Shown: one piece after another, positions 18,211-27,561 of the stretch
How the letters are laid out: each line of letters starts with the position of its first letter
Numbering within the stretch: the stretch's first letter is position 1
Assembly (NCBI RefSeq): GCF_012927085.1
Contig: NZ_JABBFX010000001.1
Location: forward strand, 1,798,001 to 1,862,000
Length of the DNA: 64,000 nucleotides
Direction: 5' to 3'
Source of the DNA: Ramlibacter agri
GTDB taxonomy: Bacteria; Pseudomonadota; Gammaproteobacteria; Burkholderiales; Burkholderiaceae_C
The notes under the pieces: generated by a model
What the model was told of the DNA's origin: nothing
Databases searched by the model: none
What the model saw: the letters and a program-made list of their open reading frames with translations, nothing else
Position numbers and translations under genes: made by a program

Positions 18211-20256
18211 TTAGCGCACCCGCATCCCCGGCTGCGCCCCTTCCCAAGGCTCCAGCACGTAGATCCCCGGATTCGCCTTCTCGTCCCCATGGCTCGCCGC
18301 CAGCACCATGCCTTCGCTCACGCCGAACTTCATCTTCCGCGGCGCCAGGTTGGCCACCAGCACCGTCAACTTGCCCACCAGCTGATCCGGCTTGTATGCG
18401 GATGCGATCCCGGAGAACACGTTGCGCATCTGGCCCTCGCCCGCATCCAGCGTCAGCCGCAGCAGCTTGGTCGAACCCTCGACCGCTTCCGCGTTGACGA
18501 TCTTGGCGATGCGCAGGTCGATCTTGGCGAAGTCGTCGATGCTGATCGTGGGCGCGATCTCCTCGCCGCCCGGCACCAGCTTCTCGGGCGCGGCTTCGGC
18601 CGGCGGCTCGAACAGCGCGTCCAGCAGCTTCATGTCGACGCGCTGCATCAGGTGCTTGTACTCGCCGACCTGGTGCCCCGCACCCAGAGGCGCGACGGCA
18701 TTGCTCCAGTCCAGCGGCGCGCATTGCAGGAAAGCCTCGGCCTGCGCGGCCAGCGCCGGCAGTACCGGCTTCAGGCAGGCGGTGAGCACCTTGAAGGCTT
18801 CGACGCAATCGGAGCAGACCTTCGCCGCCTCCTCGGCCTTGCCTTCCTTCACCAGCTTCCAGGGCGCCGCACCGTCGAAGCGCAGGTTCACCTGGTCGGC
18901 GAAGGCCATGATCTCGCGCAGCGCCTTGCCGTAGTCGCGCGACTCGTACAGTGCCTGCACGTCCTGCACCAGCTTGCCCGGATTCAGCGCGCCGATGTCC
19001 CCGCCGGCCAGCTTCCCGCCCGGGATGAACTTCACCGCGCGGCTGGCGATGTTGATGTACTTGCCGACCAGGTCGGAGTTGACGCGCGCCACGAAGTCGT
19101 CGGGGTTGAAGTCGACGTCCTCCACGCGGCCATTCAGCTTGGCCGCGATGTAGTAACGCAGCCACTCCGGGTTCATGCCCAGCGCCAGGTACTTCAGCGG
19201 GTCGATGCCGGTGCCGCGGCTCTTGGACATCTTCTCGCCGCTGACGGTGATGAAGCCGTGCACGTTCACCTGGTTCGGCGTCTTGCGGCCGCTGAACTGC
19301 AGCATCGCCGGCCAGAACAGGGTGTGGAAGTACACGATGTCCTTGCCGATGAAGTGCACCTGCTCCACACCTGGGTCGCTGACGAACTGGTCGAAGGACA
19401 CGTCGGTGCGCGAGGGCGCATGCCAGTGGTTCCTGGCCTGGCCCTTGTCGAAGTGGTTCTTCAGGCTGGCGAGGTAGCCGATCGGCGCGTCCAGCCAGAC
19501 GTAGAAGTACTTGCCCGGCGCGTCGGGGATCTCGATGCCGAAGTAGGGCGCCTCGCGGCTGATGTCCCAGTCGGCCATGCCGGCTTCGAACCATTCGCCG
19601 GCCTTCTTCGCCATCTCGGGCTGCAGCTTGCCGTCCTGCGTCCAGGCCTTCAGGAAGTCCACCACCTTGGGATCGGACAGCTTGAAGAAGAAGTGCTCGG
19701 AGCTGCGCAGCTCCGGCGTCGCGCCGGTCAGCGTCGAATAGGGGTTGATCAGCTCGGTGGGCGAGTAGACGCTGCTGCACACCTCGCAGGAGTCGCCGTA
19801 CTGGTCCTTCGCGTGGCACACCGGGCATTCGCCCTTGATGTAGCGATCCGGCAGGAACATGCCCTTGACGGGGTCGTAGAACTGCTCGATGGTCCGGGAC
19901 GTGATCATCCCGTTGGCCTTGAGCTTCTTGTAGATGCCCTGCGCCAGCTCGGTGTTCTCCGGGCTGTGCGTCGAGTGCCAGTTGTCGAAGCGGACGTGGA
20001 AGCCGTCCAGGTATTCCTTGCGGCCGGCCGCGATCTCGGCGACGAACTGGTCCGGCGTCTTGCCGGCCTTTTCGGCGGCGATCATGATCGGCGCGCCGTG
20101 CGCGTCGTCGGCGCCGACGAAGTGCACCATCTGGCCGCCCATTCGCTGGTGCCGCACCCAGATGTCGGCCTGGATGTACTCCATGATGTGGCCGATGTGG
20201 AACTTGCCGTTCGCGTACGGCAGGGCGGTGGTGACGAAGAGCTTGCGCTGGGACAT
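18211..20256 (-). CDS. metG: Methionyl-tRNA synthetase
   Basis: A 681-residue cytosolic enzyme charging initiator and elongator tRNA-Met. The HIGH motif lies in [13 protein letters not shown] near residue 20. The zinc knuckle is CPVC...CEVC near residue 145, the class with two CxxC pairs. KMSKS lies in [10 protein letters not shown], and a C-terminal OB-fold tRNA-binding domain ([14 protein letters not shown] onwards) supports dimerisation. The start at 20256 gives [17 protein letters not shown], the standard N-terminus. An in-frame extension to 20388 runs antisense to apbC. Confidence 0.96.
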   Translation of the reverse strand: MSQRKLFVTTALPYANGKFHIGHIMEYIQADIWVRHQRMGGQMVHFVGADDAHGAPIMIAAEKAGKTPDQFVAEIAAGRKEYLDGFHVRFDNWHSTHSPENTELAQGIYKKLKANGMITSRTIEQFYDPVKGMFLPDRYIKGECPVCHAKDQYGDSCEVCSSVYSPTELINPYSTLTGATPELRSSEHFFFKLSDPKVVDFLKAWTQDGKLQPEMAKKAGEWFEAGMADWDISREAPYFGIEIPDAPGKYFYVWLDAPIGYLASLKNHFDKGQARNHWHAPSRTDVSFDQFVSDPGVEQVHFIGKDIVYFHTLFWPAMLQFSGRKTPNQVNVHGFITVSGEKMSKSRGTGIDPLKYLALGMNPEWLRYYIAAKLNGRVEDVDFNPDDFVARVNSDLVGKYINIASRAVKFIPGGKLAGGDIGALNPGKLVQDVQALYESRDYGKALREIMAFADQVNLRFDGAAPWKLVKEGKAEEAAKVCSDCVEAFKVLTACLKPVLPALAAQAEAFLQCAPLDWSNAVAPLGAGHQVGEYKHLMQRVDMKLLDALFEPPAEAAPEKLVPGGEEIAPTISIDDFAKIDLRIAKIVNAEAVEGSTKLLRLTLDAGEGQMRNVFSGIASAYKPDQLVGKLTVLVANLAPRKMKFGVSEGMVLAASHGDEKANPGIYVLEPWEGAQPGMRVR

Positions 20257-20308
20257 GGGGACTTTCCGGGGAAGCGGGAATTCTATTCGCCATGGGTACA
20301 CTGGCGGC

Positions 20309-21397
20309 ATGGCTACCCAGGAACAGCTGCTCGCCGCTCTGGCGGGCGTCACCGACCCGAACACCGGGAAGGATTTCGTCAGCACCAAGGCCGTCAGGAA
20401 CGTCCATATCGAGGGGGGCGAGGTTTCCTTCGACGTCGAACTGGGCTACCCGGCGAAAAGCCAGGTGCCCGCGCTGCGCAAGGCGCTGGTCGCCGCCGCC
20501 AAGGGCGTGCCGGGCGTGGACAACGTCTCCGTGAACATCAGCACGAAAGTCATCGCGCACTCCGTGCAGCGTGGCCTGCAGCTGATGCCCAACGTCAAGA
20601 ACATCATCGCCGTCGCTTCCGGCAAGGGCGGCGTCGGCAAGAGCACCACGGCCGCCAACCTGGCGCTGGCGCTGGCCGCCGAGGGCGCGCGGGTGGGCGT
20701 CCTGGACGCCGACATCTACGGTCCGAGCCAGCCCATGATGCTGGGCATCAACCGCCGGCCCGAGAGCGAGGACGGCCAGACCATGGAGCCGCTGGAAAAC
20801 CACGGCATCCAGGTCATGTCCATCGGCTTCCTGATCAACCAGGACGAGGCGATGATCTGGCGCGGCCCCATGGCCACCCAGGCGCTGGAGCAGCTGCTGC
20901 GCCAGACCAACTGGGCCGAGCTCGACTACCTGATCGTCGACATGCCGCCCGGTACCGGCGACATCCAGCTCACGCTGTCGCAGCGCGTGCCCATGACCGG
21001 CGCGGTGATCGTCACCACGCCGCAGGACATCGCGCTGATCGACGCCCGCAAGGCCGTGACCATGTTCGAGAAGGTCGGCGTGCCCATCATCGGCGTCATC
21101 GAGAACATGGCCGTCCACATCTGCAGCAACTGCGGCCACGCCGAGCACATCTTCGGCGAAGGTGGGGGAAGGCGCTACGCGCAGGAGAAGGGAATTCCCT
21201 ATCTCGGCGCGCTGCCGCTGTCCATGGACATCCGCGTGCAGGCCGACAGCGGCAAGCCCACGGTGGTCGCCGACCCCGACGGCGAGGCCGCGGGCATCTA
21301 CAAGAGCGTCGCGCGCCAGGTCGCGGTGAGCATCGCCGCCAAGGCCAAGGACTTTTCCGCCAAGTTCCCGACCATCACCGTCTCCAAGAACACTTGA
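20309..21397 (+). CDS. apbC: ApbC/Mrp/NBP35-family iron-sulfur cluster carrier ATPase
   Basis: A 362-residue P-loop protein that binds and hands over [4Fe-4S] clusters. An N-terminal MIP18 (DUF59) domain covers residues 1-90. The deviant Walker [19 protein letters not shown] is near residue 110. [13 protein letters not shown] and the cluster-binding CSNC pair in [14 protein letters not shown] follow. It is divergent from metG with 52 bases between starts, and its stop codon overlaps the TTG start of the next gene. Its position ahead of a formate locus rich in Fe-S proteins suggests service to them, although apbC is often found alone. Confidence 0.92.
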   Translation: MATQEQLLAALAGVTDPNTGKDFVSTKAVRNVHIEGGEVSFDVELGYPAKSQVPALRKALVAAAKGVPGVDNVSVNISTKVIAHSVQRGLQLMPNVKNIIAVASGKGGVGKSTTAANLALALAAEGARVGVLDADIYGPSQPMMLGINRRPESEDGQTMEPLENHGIQVMSIGFLINQDEAMIWRGPMATQALEQLLRQTNWAELDYLIVDMPPGTGDIQLTLSQRVPMTGAVIVTTPQDIALIDARKAVTMFEKVGVPIIGVIENMAVHICSNCGHAEHIFGEGGGRRYAQEKGIPYLGALPLSMDIRVQADSGKPTVVADPDGEAAGIYKSVARQVAVSIAAKAKDFSAKFPTITVSKNT

Positions 21398-22977
21398 GCA
21401 CCCTCCAAGCCGACGCCGCCGCACGGCGTGAGGTCCAGGCCGTGATCGGGCCGCCGCCGGCGCAGGGCCGGCGCGCGGACTGGCTGCTGGAATACCTGCA
21501 CCGCCTCGACGAGCAGTGGGGCGGGTTGCATGGCGAGCACGTCGCCGCGCTGGCGGAGGAACTGGAGCTGCCGATCGAGCAGGTGCGCGCGGTGGCCAGC
21601 CGCTGCGGCCACTTCACCTTGCTCGGCGCCGGCGAACAGCCGCCCGCGCTGCGGCTGACGGTCTGCGGCGGCCTGCCTTGCGGCCTGGCGGGCACCAGCG
21701 CGTTGCGCGCCGACCTCGCACCCTTGCTGCCGCCTGACGTCGCGCTCACCGGTAGCGCTTGCATCGGCCGCTGCCAGCATGCGCCGGCAGTGCTCGTGGG
21801 GCAGGTGCCGGTAGCGCCGGCGACGCCCGAGTCCGTTCTGAACACGCTGCTGCACGAAGCCGAACGCGCGCCCGGCGAGATGGGCCAGGCGCGCGGCGCG
21901 GCCGACGCCGAGGGCTATGACGACTATCGCGCCCGTGGCGGCTACGAGCTGGCCGCGGCGCTGGCCAACGGCCACCAGGATCCCGCGCAGGTGTTGCAGC
22001 TGCTGGAAGACGCGCGCCTGCACGGACCGGCCGGTGCCGTGGCCGCGCAGTGGCGCCAAGCGCGCGAGCAGCCGGCGCCGCGCCGCCTGGTCGTCGACCT
22101 GGCCGGCGGCGAGCCGGGCGCGTTTGCGGCGCGCCAGCTGCTGGAGCGCGAGCCGCACCGCTTCCTCGAAGGCGTGCTGCTGGCCGCGCTGACGATCGGC
22201 GCCGAATCGGTCGCCATCGACCTGCATCCGAGCTGGCACGACGCCCGCCTGTTGCTGCAGGACGAACTGGCGAAGCTGCGCGCCAACGGTCCGCTGGCGC
22301 AGCCTCTCGTCGAATTGCAGCGTGGCGCCGCCGCGCCCTGGTGCGCCGAACGCGCGGCCTGGGCCGTTCCGGCGGTGCTGCAACTCGATTTCGCCACCTT
22401 GTTCGCGCTGCGCGAGCTGCTGGAACGCGGCGCCGACTGGTACCAGGCGCAAGGCCGGCGCGAGCGCATCGGCCTGCGCAGCTTCAGCGTCAGCGGCCGT
22501 GTGCGCAGCCCCGGCATCAAGCTGGCGCCGGCCGGCATCAGCCTGCGCGAGCTGGTCGAGGAGCACTGCGACGGCATGCAGGACGGCCACGCGCTGTACG
22601 CCTGGCTGCCGGGCGGCACCACCGGCGGCATCCTGCCGGCCGAACTGGCGGACGTTGCGCTGGACACCGACACCTTGCAGCCGCATGGCGCCATGCTCGG
22701 GCCGGGCGCCATCGTGGTGCTGGGCCAGCAGGACCGCGCGCGCGATGCCGCCCTGGCCAGCATGCGCTTCTTCGCCGCCGCCAGCTGCGGCCAGCACGCC
22801 GGCTGCGCCGCCGCCGTCATGCGCGCAGCGCAGCTGATGGCCGCACCGCGGTGGGAAGGCGCGCTGCTGCAGAAGCTGCAGCAGGAACTGGCCGGCAACC
22901 CCGAGTGCGCACTGGCGCGGGCGGCCGCCACTTCGCTGCGCTGCCTGCACCGCCACTTCCCGGCCGAGACGGCCTGA
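21394..22977 (+). CDS. Degenerate NuoE-NuoF fusion (formate dehydrogenase beta-like paralogue)
   Basis: A 527-residue protein with a TTG start overlapping the apbC stop (TTGA), so it is probably translationally coupled. It aligns by eye over its length with the fused subunit at 25756. The NuoE-like N-domain keeps all four [2Fe-2S] cysteines (C91, C96, C123, C127). The NuoF part has lost the NADH loop (GLGGAGFPAGRKW is GPAGAVAAQWRQA) and the FMN-region GAYICGEE motif (APWCAERA), and lacks about 40 residues after it. The [4Fe-4S] site keeps C465, C471 and C505, but position 468 is His instead of Cys, with spacing identical to the intact copy. Several shared segments survive (GLRSFSVSGRV, KLAPAGI, LPGG). 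The frame is open and codon use is normal, so it is not a decaying pseudogene. A scaffold or electron-relay role is inferred. Confidence 0.8.
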   Translation: MSTLQADAAARREVQAVIGPPPAQGRRADWLLEYLHRLDEQWGGLHGEHVAALAEELELPIEQVRAVASRCGHFTLLGAGEQPPALRLTVCGGLPCGLAGTSALRADLAPLLPPDVALTGSACIGRCQHAPAVLVGQVPVAPATPESVLNTLLHEAERAPGEMGQARGAADAEGYDDYRARGGYELAAALANGHQDPAQVLQLLEDARLHGPAGAVAAQWRQAREQPAPRRLVVDLAGGEPGAFAARQLLEREPHRFLEGVLLAALTIGAESVAIDLHPSWHDARLLLQDELAKLRANGPLAQPLVELQRGAAAPWCAERAAWAVPAVLQLDFATLFALRELLERGADWYQAQGRRERIGLRSFSVSGRVRSPGIKLAPAGISLRELVEEHCDGMQDGHALYAWLPGGTTGGILPAELADVALDTDTLQPHGAMLGPGAIVVLGQQDRARDAALASMRFFAAASCGQHAGCAAAVMRAAQLMAAPRWEGALLQKLQQELAGNPECALARAAATSLRCLHRHFPAETA

Positions 22978-22984
22978 GCGCGCG

Positions 22985-23929
22985 ATGAACCTGCTCGCTT
23001 CCATGCGCTACCTGGTGGCCTTGAGCGAGCACCGCCACTTCGGCCGCGCCGCCGAGGCCTGCCACATCACGCAGCCGGCGCTGTCCAACGCCATGCGGAC
23101 GCTGGAAGACGAGTTCAAGGTGGTGATCGTCAAGCGCGGGCGCAACTACGCCGGCCTGACGCCCGAAGGCGAGCGGGTGCTGGCCACCGCGCAGCGCATG
23201 CTGCACGAGCACAACCTGCTGCAGCAGGAGCTGGAAAGCGAGGCGCACCGGCCGCGCGGCGGCCTGCGCATGGGCGCGGTGCCCACCGCCATCCCGGTGC
23301 TGGCGCGCTTCGCCGCCATCCTGCAGGCCAAGCATCCGGGCATCGTGCCGCGCGTGCTGTCGCTCAGTTCGCAGGAGCTGGAGACCGGGCTGGAGACGCT
23401 GTCGCTGGACCTGGCGCTGGGCTACACCGAGCGCATGTCGCTGCGCGGGACCAAGCTGGATGCTTACGCGCAGTACACCGAACACTACTTCCTGTTGCGC
23501 CGCGCCGACAAGCCGCACGGGGACAGCCTGCAGATCGGCAGCCCCATCCGCTGGGCCGACGCCGCGCGCCAGCCGATGGCGCTGCTGACGCCGGAAATGC
23601 ACAACCGCACCATCATCGACAGCGCCTTCGTCACCGCAGGCGCGCCGATCCATCCGGCCTTCGAGACCAACTCCATCATCACGCTGGCGCTCAGCGTGGT
23701 GGCCGGCAGCGTGTGCAGCGTGATGCCTGGCGCCCTCGTGGGCACGGTGCGCGGTTACCGCGAACTGGAAGCCCTGCCGCTGGTCGAGCCCGACATCCGC
23801 ACGCCGATCGGCTTCATGGCCCAGGCGGGCGTGCGACCTTCGCGCGCAATGGAAGCCGCGCTGGTGCTGGCCCAGGACGGCGGCTGGTTGCGCCACGCCG
23901 CGGCCCACTCGGGCCTGTTGATGGCCTGA
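22985..23929 (+). CDS. LysR-family transcriptional regulator
   Basis: A 314-residue regulator. The N-terminal winged helix-turn-helix (MRYLVALSEHRHFGRAAEAC, ITQPALSNAMRTLEDEF) is standard for LysR proteins. A periplasmic-binding-protein-like effector domain starts near residue 92 (GGLRMGAVPTAIPVLARFA). It sits between the degenerate NuoEF gene and the MFS transporter on the same strand, seven bases after the former. By context it should control the formate locus, with formate or oxalate as plausible effectors. A 23-bp palindrome directly downstream is its probable operator. Confidence 0.9.
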   Translation: MNLLASMRYLVALSEHRHFGRAAEACHITQPALSNAMRTLEDEFKVVIVKRGRNYAGLTPEGERVLATAQRMLHEHNLLQQELESEAHRPRGGLRMGAVPTAIPVLARFAAILQAKHPGIVPRVLSLSSQELETGLETLSLDLALGYTERMSLRGTKLDAYAQYTEHYFLLRRADKPHGDSLQIGSPIRWADAARQPMALLTPEMHNRTIIDSAFVTAGAPIHPAFETNSIITLALSVVAGSVCSVMPGALVGTVRGYRELEALPLVEPDIRTPIGFMAQAGVRPSRAMEAALVLAQDGGWLRHAAAHSGLLMA

Positions 23930-23964
23930 CGGCTTTCATTCGGGTTTCCCCTTTCTCCTGGGCT

Positions 23965-23987
23965 CTTCATTCAATTCTTGAATGAAG
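23965..23987. promoter_or_regulatory. Palindromic operator ahead of the formate transporter
   Basis: Perfect 10-bp inverted arms CTTCATTCAA (23965-23974) and TTGAATGAAG (23978-23987) flank the spacer TTC. It lies 81 bases ahead of the MFS start and 35 bases after the LysR gene. It contains the T-N11-A feature expected for LysR boxes. It is the only strong palindrome in this gap, hence the candidate binding site for that regulator. An AACGGAGAC ribosome binding site precedes the transporter. Confidence 0.65.
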
Positions 23988-24068
23988 TGGTTTCCAAAAC
24001 GAATTTGACCGTCCGGCAAGGCGGCCGGGACACTGCCTCCGCTACTACTACAACGGAGACAAGCAAGC

Positions 24069-25739
24069 ATGTCCAGCGTCCTTCCCCTGCCCGCAGGCGC
24101 CGCCGCGCCAGGCATTCTCGACAAGGAGCGGATCGTTGCCGGCCCCGGCTTCAACCGCTGGCTGGTGCCGCCCGCGGCCCTGGCGATCCACCTGTGCATC
24201 GGCATGGCCTACGGCTTCTCGGTGTTCTGGCTGCCGCTGTCCAAGACCTTGGCCACGGCCGGCACGGGTGCGCAGTCCTGCAAGGACATGGGCTTCTTCG
24301 CCCAGATGTTCGCGACCAATTGCGACTGGACGGTCGCCACCCTCGGGTGGATGTACACGCTGTTCTTCGTGTTCCTGGGCTGCGCCGCGGCCCTGTGGGG
24401 CGGCTGGCTGGAACGCGCCGGCCCGCGCAAGGCCGGCATCGTGTCGGCCGTGTGCTGGTGCGGCGGCATGCTGATCTCGGCCCTGGGCATCCAGATGCAC
24501 CAGTTCTGGCTGATGATCCTCGGCTCCGGCGTCATCGGAGGCATCGGCCTGGGCCTCGGCTACATCTCGCCGGTGTCGACCTTGATCAAGTGGTTCCCGG
24601 ACCGCCGCGGCATGGCGACCGGCATGGCCATCATGGGCTTCGGTGGCGGCGCGATGATCGGTTCGCCGCTCGCCGTGGACCTGATGAAGCACTTCGCCAC
24701 GCCCACCAGCAACGGCGTGCTCCAGACCTTCGTCGTGATGGCGCTCGTCTACTTCGTGTTCATGGTCGGCGGCGCCTTCGGCTACCGCGTGCCGCCCACC
24801 GGCTGGAAGCCGGAAGGCTGGACGCCGCCCGTGGCCAAGGCCAACAACGCCATGATCACGCAGCGCCACGTGCACGTGAAGAAGGTGTGGGGCATCCCGC
24901 AGTTCTGGCTGATCTGGATGGCGCTCACCATGAACGTCAGCGCCGGCATCGGCGTGATCGGCATGGCCTCGCCGATGCTGCAGGAAGTGTTCGGCGGCAG
25001 CCTCATCGACGTCGGCAAGAAGTTCGGCGAACTGGACAAGACCCAGCTGGCCGCCATCGCCGCGGTCGCCGGCGGCTTCGCGGCATTGCTCTCGCTGTTC
25101 AACATCGCCGGCCGCTTCTTCTGGGCCAGCATGTCCGACCTGTTCGGCCGCAAGATGACCTACACCATCTTCTTCGTGCTGGGCGGCGTGCTCTACGCCA
25201 GCCTGCCCGGCTCGGCGGCGGCGGGCAGCAAGCTGGCCTTCGTGGGCGCGGCCTGCATCATCGTGTCGATGTACGGCGGCGGCTTCGCCACCGTGCCGGC
25301 CTACCTGGCCGACATCTTCGGCACGCAGTTCGTCGGCGCCATCCACGGCCGCCTGCTGACCGCCTGGTCCACCGCCGGCATCATCGGCCCCGTGGTCGTG
25401 AACTACATGCGGGAATACCAGCTCGGACTGGGCATTCCGCGCGAACAGGTTTACAACCAGACCATGTACATCCTGGTCGGCCTGCTGGTCATCGGCCTCA
25501 TCTGCAACCTGCTCGTCAAGCCGCTGCCTGACAAGTGGTTCATGACGGACGCCGAGCTGGCCGAAGAGAAACGCCTCGCCCACGAAAAGGCAGTGATGGC
25601 CGAGACGGGCCAGGCCGGCGCCATGCGCGACGAGCGCACGCCGGTCGTCAAGGTGTGGCTGGCCTGGCTGGTGGTGGGCATCCCGCTGGCCTGGGGCGTA
25701 TATCGCACGCTGCAGGCCGCCGCCAAGTTCTTCCATTGA
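24069..25739 (+). CDS. MFS transporter, oxalate/formate antiporter (OFA) family
   Basis: A 556-residue inner-membrane carrier with about 12 helices and a longer than usual first periplasmic loop (TGAQSCKDMGFFAQMFATNC, containing two cysteines). OFA-type features are LAIHLCIGMAYGFSVFWLP in helix 1, GIGLGLGYISPVSTLIKWFPDRRG in the central motif, and the long cytoplasmic loop between helices 6 and 7 (PPTGWKPEGWTPP). The family exchanges oxalate, formate or other small carboxylates. A formate or oxalate/formate role is inferred from its place directly upstream of the formate dehydrogenase genes. The end (TPVVKVWLAWLVVGIPLAWGVY) adds a further helix. Confidence 0.85.
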   Translation: MSSVLPLPAGAAAPGILDKERIVAGPGFNRWLVPPAALAIHLCIGMAYGFSVFWLPLSKTLATAGTGAQSCKDMGFFAQMFATNCDWTVATLGWMYTLFFVFLGCAAALWGGWLERAGPRKAGIVSAVCWCGGMLISALGIQMHQFWLMILGSGVIGGIGLGLGYISPVSTLIKWFPDRRGMATGMAIMGFGGGAMIGSPLAVDLMKHFATPTSNGVLQTFVVMALVYFVFMVGGAFGYRVPPTGWKPEGWTPPVAKANNAMITQRHVHVKKVWGIPQFWLIWMALTMNVSAGIGVIGMASPMLQEVFGGSLIDVGKKFGELDKTQLAAIAAVAGGFAALLSLFNIAGRFFWASMSDLFGRKMTYTIFFVLGGVLYASLPGSAAAGSKLAFVGAACIIVSMYGGGFATVPAYLADIFGTQFVGAIHGRLLTAWSTAGIIGPVVVNYMREYQLGLGIPREQVYNQTMYILVGLLVIGLICNLLVKPLPDKWFMTDAELAEEKRLAHEKAVMAETGQAGAMRDERTPVVKVWLAWLVVGIPLAWGVYRTLQAAAKFFH

Positions 25740-25755
25740 GAGTTCGCAGTCCTCC

Positions 25756-27561
25756 ATGAACCATCCCCGTCCCAGTCCCGAAGTTGCAGCGGTGGCGGTC
25801 GCCACCCCGGACGACCTGCGGCAGCGCATCCGCCGCAAGAGCAAGTTGAAGGGCCGGCAGCCGGAAGAGGGTGCCGTGGAGGAAGTGCGCGCGCTGATCG
25901 GCCCGCCGCCCGCCGGCGGCCATCGGCGCGACCTGCTGATCGAACACCTGCATGCGCTGAACGACGCGTTCGGCGCCCTGCAGGAGCGCCAGCTCGTCGC
26001 CCTGGCCCGCGAGATGAACATCCCGATGGCCGAGGTGTACGAGGTGGCGACCTTCTACCACCACTTCGAAGTGGTGCGCGACGGCGCCGTGCCGGGCCTC
26101 ACGGTGCGCGTGTGCGACAGCCTCGCCTGCGAACTGGCCGGCGCCGACCGGCTGCTGGAGCGCCTCCCCGCCATCCTGGGCGAAGGCGTGCGCGTGCAGC
26201 CCGCGCCCTGCATCGGGCGCTGCGAACAGGCGCCGGCGGTGGCCGTCGGCCAGTGCTCGGTGCCGCTGGCGACCGAGGACAAGGTCGTGGCCGCGGTGCG
26301 CTCCGTGGACCAGGTGGCGAAGGCTCCGCTGACGCCGGCGCCGTTCGCCCCGGCTTCGTATGCGGAGCGCTGCGTGTCGCCGCGCCCCGATGGCGTGCAG
26401 GTGCTGCCGGCCTACACCGGCTATGCGCAATACCGCGCCGGCGGCGGCTACGCGCTGGCCGCGGCGCTGGTGAACGGCGAGGCCGACGCCGAGACCCTCA
26501 TCAAGGCCATGGAAGATTCCGGCCTGCGCGGCCTCGGCGGCGCGGGCTTCCCCGCCGGTCGCAAGTGGCGCATCGTGCGCGACCAGCCGGCGCCGCGCCT
26601 GATGGCCGTGAACATCGACGAGGGCGAGCCCGGCACCTTCAAGGACCGCACCTATCTCGAACGCGACCCGCACCGCTTCCTGGAAGGCCTGCTGGTGGCG
26701 GCGCAGGTGGTCGGCACCGAGGCCGTCTACATCTACCTGCGCGACGAATACCACGACTGCCGCAAGCTGCTGCGCGCGGAGCTGGACGCGCTGTATGCCG
26801 ACCCGCCCTGCGCCTTGCCGAAGATCGAGCTGCGGCGCGGCGCCGGGGCCTACATCTGCGGTGAAGAGTCCGCGATGATCGAGAGCATCGAGGGCAAGCG
26901 AGGCGAACCGCGCATGCGGCCGCCCTACATCGCCCAGGTAGGCCTGTTCGGCCGGCCGACCCTGGAGCACAACTTCGAGACGCTGTACTGGGTGCGCGAC
27001 ATCGTGGAGCGCGGGCCGCAGTGGTTCGCGGGCTTCGGCCGCCACGGGCGCAAGGGCCTGCGCAGCTTCAGCGTCAGCGGCCGGGTCAAGTTCCCCGGCG
27101 TCAAGCTGGCGCCCGCCGGCATCACCGTGCGCGAGCTGATCGACGAGTACTGCGGCGGCATGCTGGACGGCCACGACTTCTACGCCTACCTGCCGGGTGG
27201 CGCGTCAGGAGGCATCCTGCCGGCCAGCCTGGGCGACGTGCCGCTGGATTTCGACACCCTGCAGCCGCATGGCTGCTTCATCGGCTCGGCGGCCGTGATG
27301 ATCCTGGGCCACCAGGACCGCGCGCGCGACGCCGCGCTGAACGTCATGCGCTTCTTCGAGCACGAAAGCTGCGGCCAGTGCACGCCCTGCCGGGTGGGCA
27401 CGGGCAAGGCGGCTGCGCTGATGGAAGCGCCGCGCTGGGACAACCAGACGCTGGAAGACCTGAGCGTCGTCATGGGCGACGCCTCCATCTGCGGCCTGGG
27501 CCAGGCCGCGCCGAACCCGATCCGCTGCGTCCAGAAGTACTTCCCGCATGAAATCTCCTGA
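25756..27561 (+). CDS. fdsB: NAD-dependent formate dehydrogenase, fused gamma-beta subunit
   Basis: A 601-residue diaphorase subunit passing electrons from FdsA to NAD+. A NuoE-like domain (about 40-200) holds a [2Fe-2S] cluster with C120, C125, C152 and C156. A NuoF-like domain follows with the NADH loop GLGGAGFPAGRKW, the FMN segment RGAGAYICGEES, and a [4Fe-4S] site C539, C542, C545 (CGQCTPC) and C579. The fusion matches the two-subunit FDH1 of Methylorubrum rather than the separate FdsG and FdsB of Cupriavidus. It follows the transporter by 16 bases and overlaps fdsA by 14. It is the intact counterpart of the degenerate protein at 21394-22977. Confidence 0.92.
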   Translation: MNHPRPSPEVAAVAVATPDDLRQRIRRKSKLKGRQPEEGAVEEVRALIGPPPAGGHRRDLLIEHLHALNDAFGALQERQLVALAREMNIPMAEVYEVATFYHHFEVVRDGAVPGLTVRVCDSLACELAGADRLLERLPAILGEGVRVQPAPCIGRCEQAPAVAVGQCSVPLATEDKVVAAVRSVDQVAKAPLTPAPFAPASYAERCVSPRPDGVQVLPAYTGYAQYRAGGGYALAAALVNGEADAETLIKAMEDSGLRGLGGAGFPAGRKWRIVRDQPAPRLMAVNIDEGEPGTFKDRTYLERDPHRFLEGLLVAAQVVGTEAVYIYLRDEYHDCRKLLRAELDALYADPPCALPKIELRRGAGAYICGEESAMIESIEGKRGEPRMRPPYIAQVGLFGRPTLEHNFETLYWVRDIVERGPQWFAGFGRHGRKGLRSFSVSGRVKFPGVKLAPAGITVRELIDEYCGGMLDGHDFYAYLPGGASGGILPASLGDVPLDFDTLQPHGCFIGSAAVMILGHQDRARDAALNVMRFFEHESCGQCTPCRVGTGKAAALMEAPRWDNQTLEDLSVVMGDASICGLGQAAPNPIRCVQKYFPHEIS

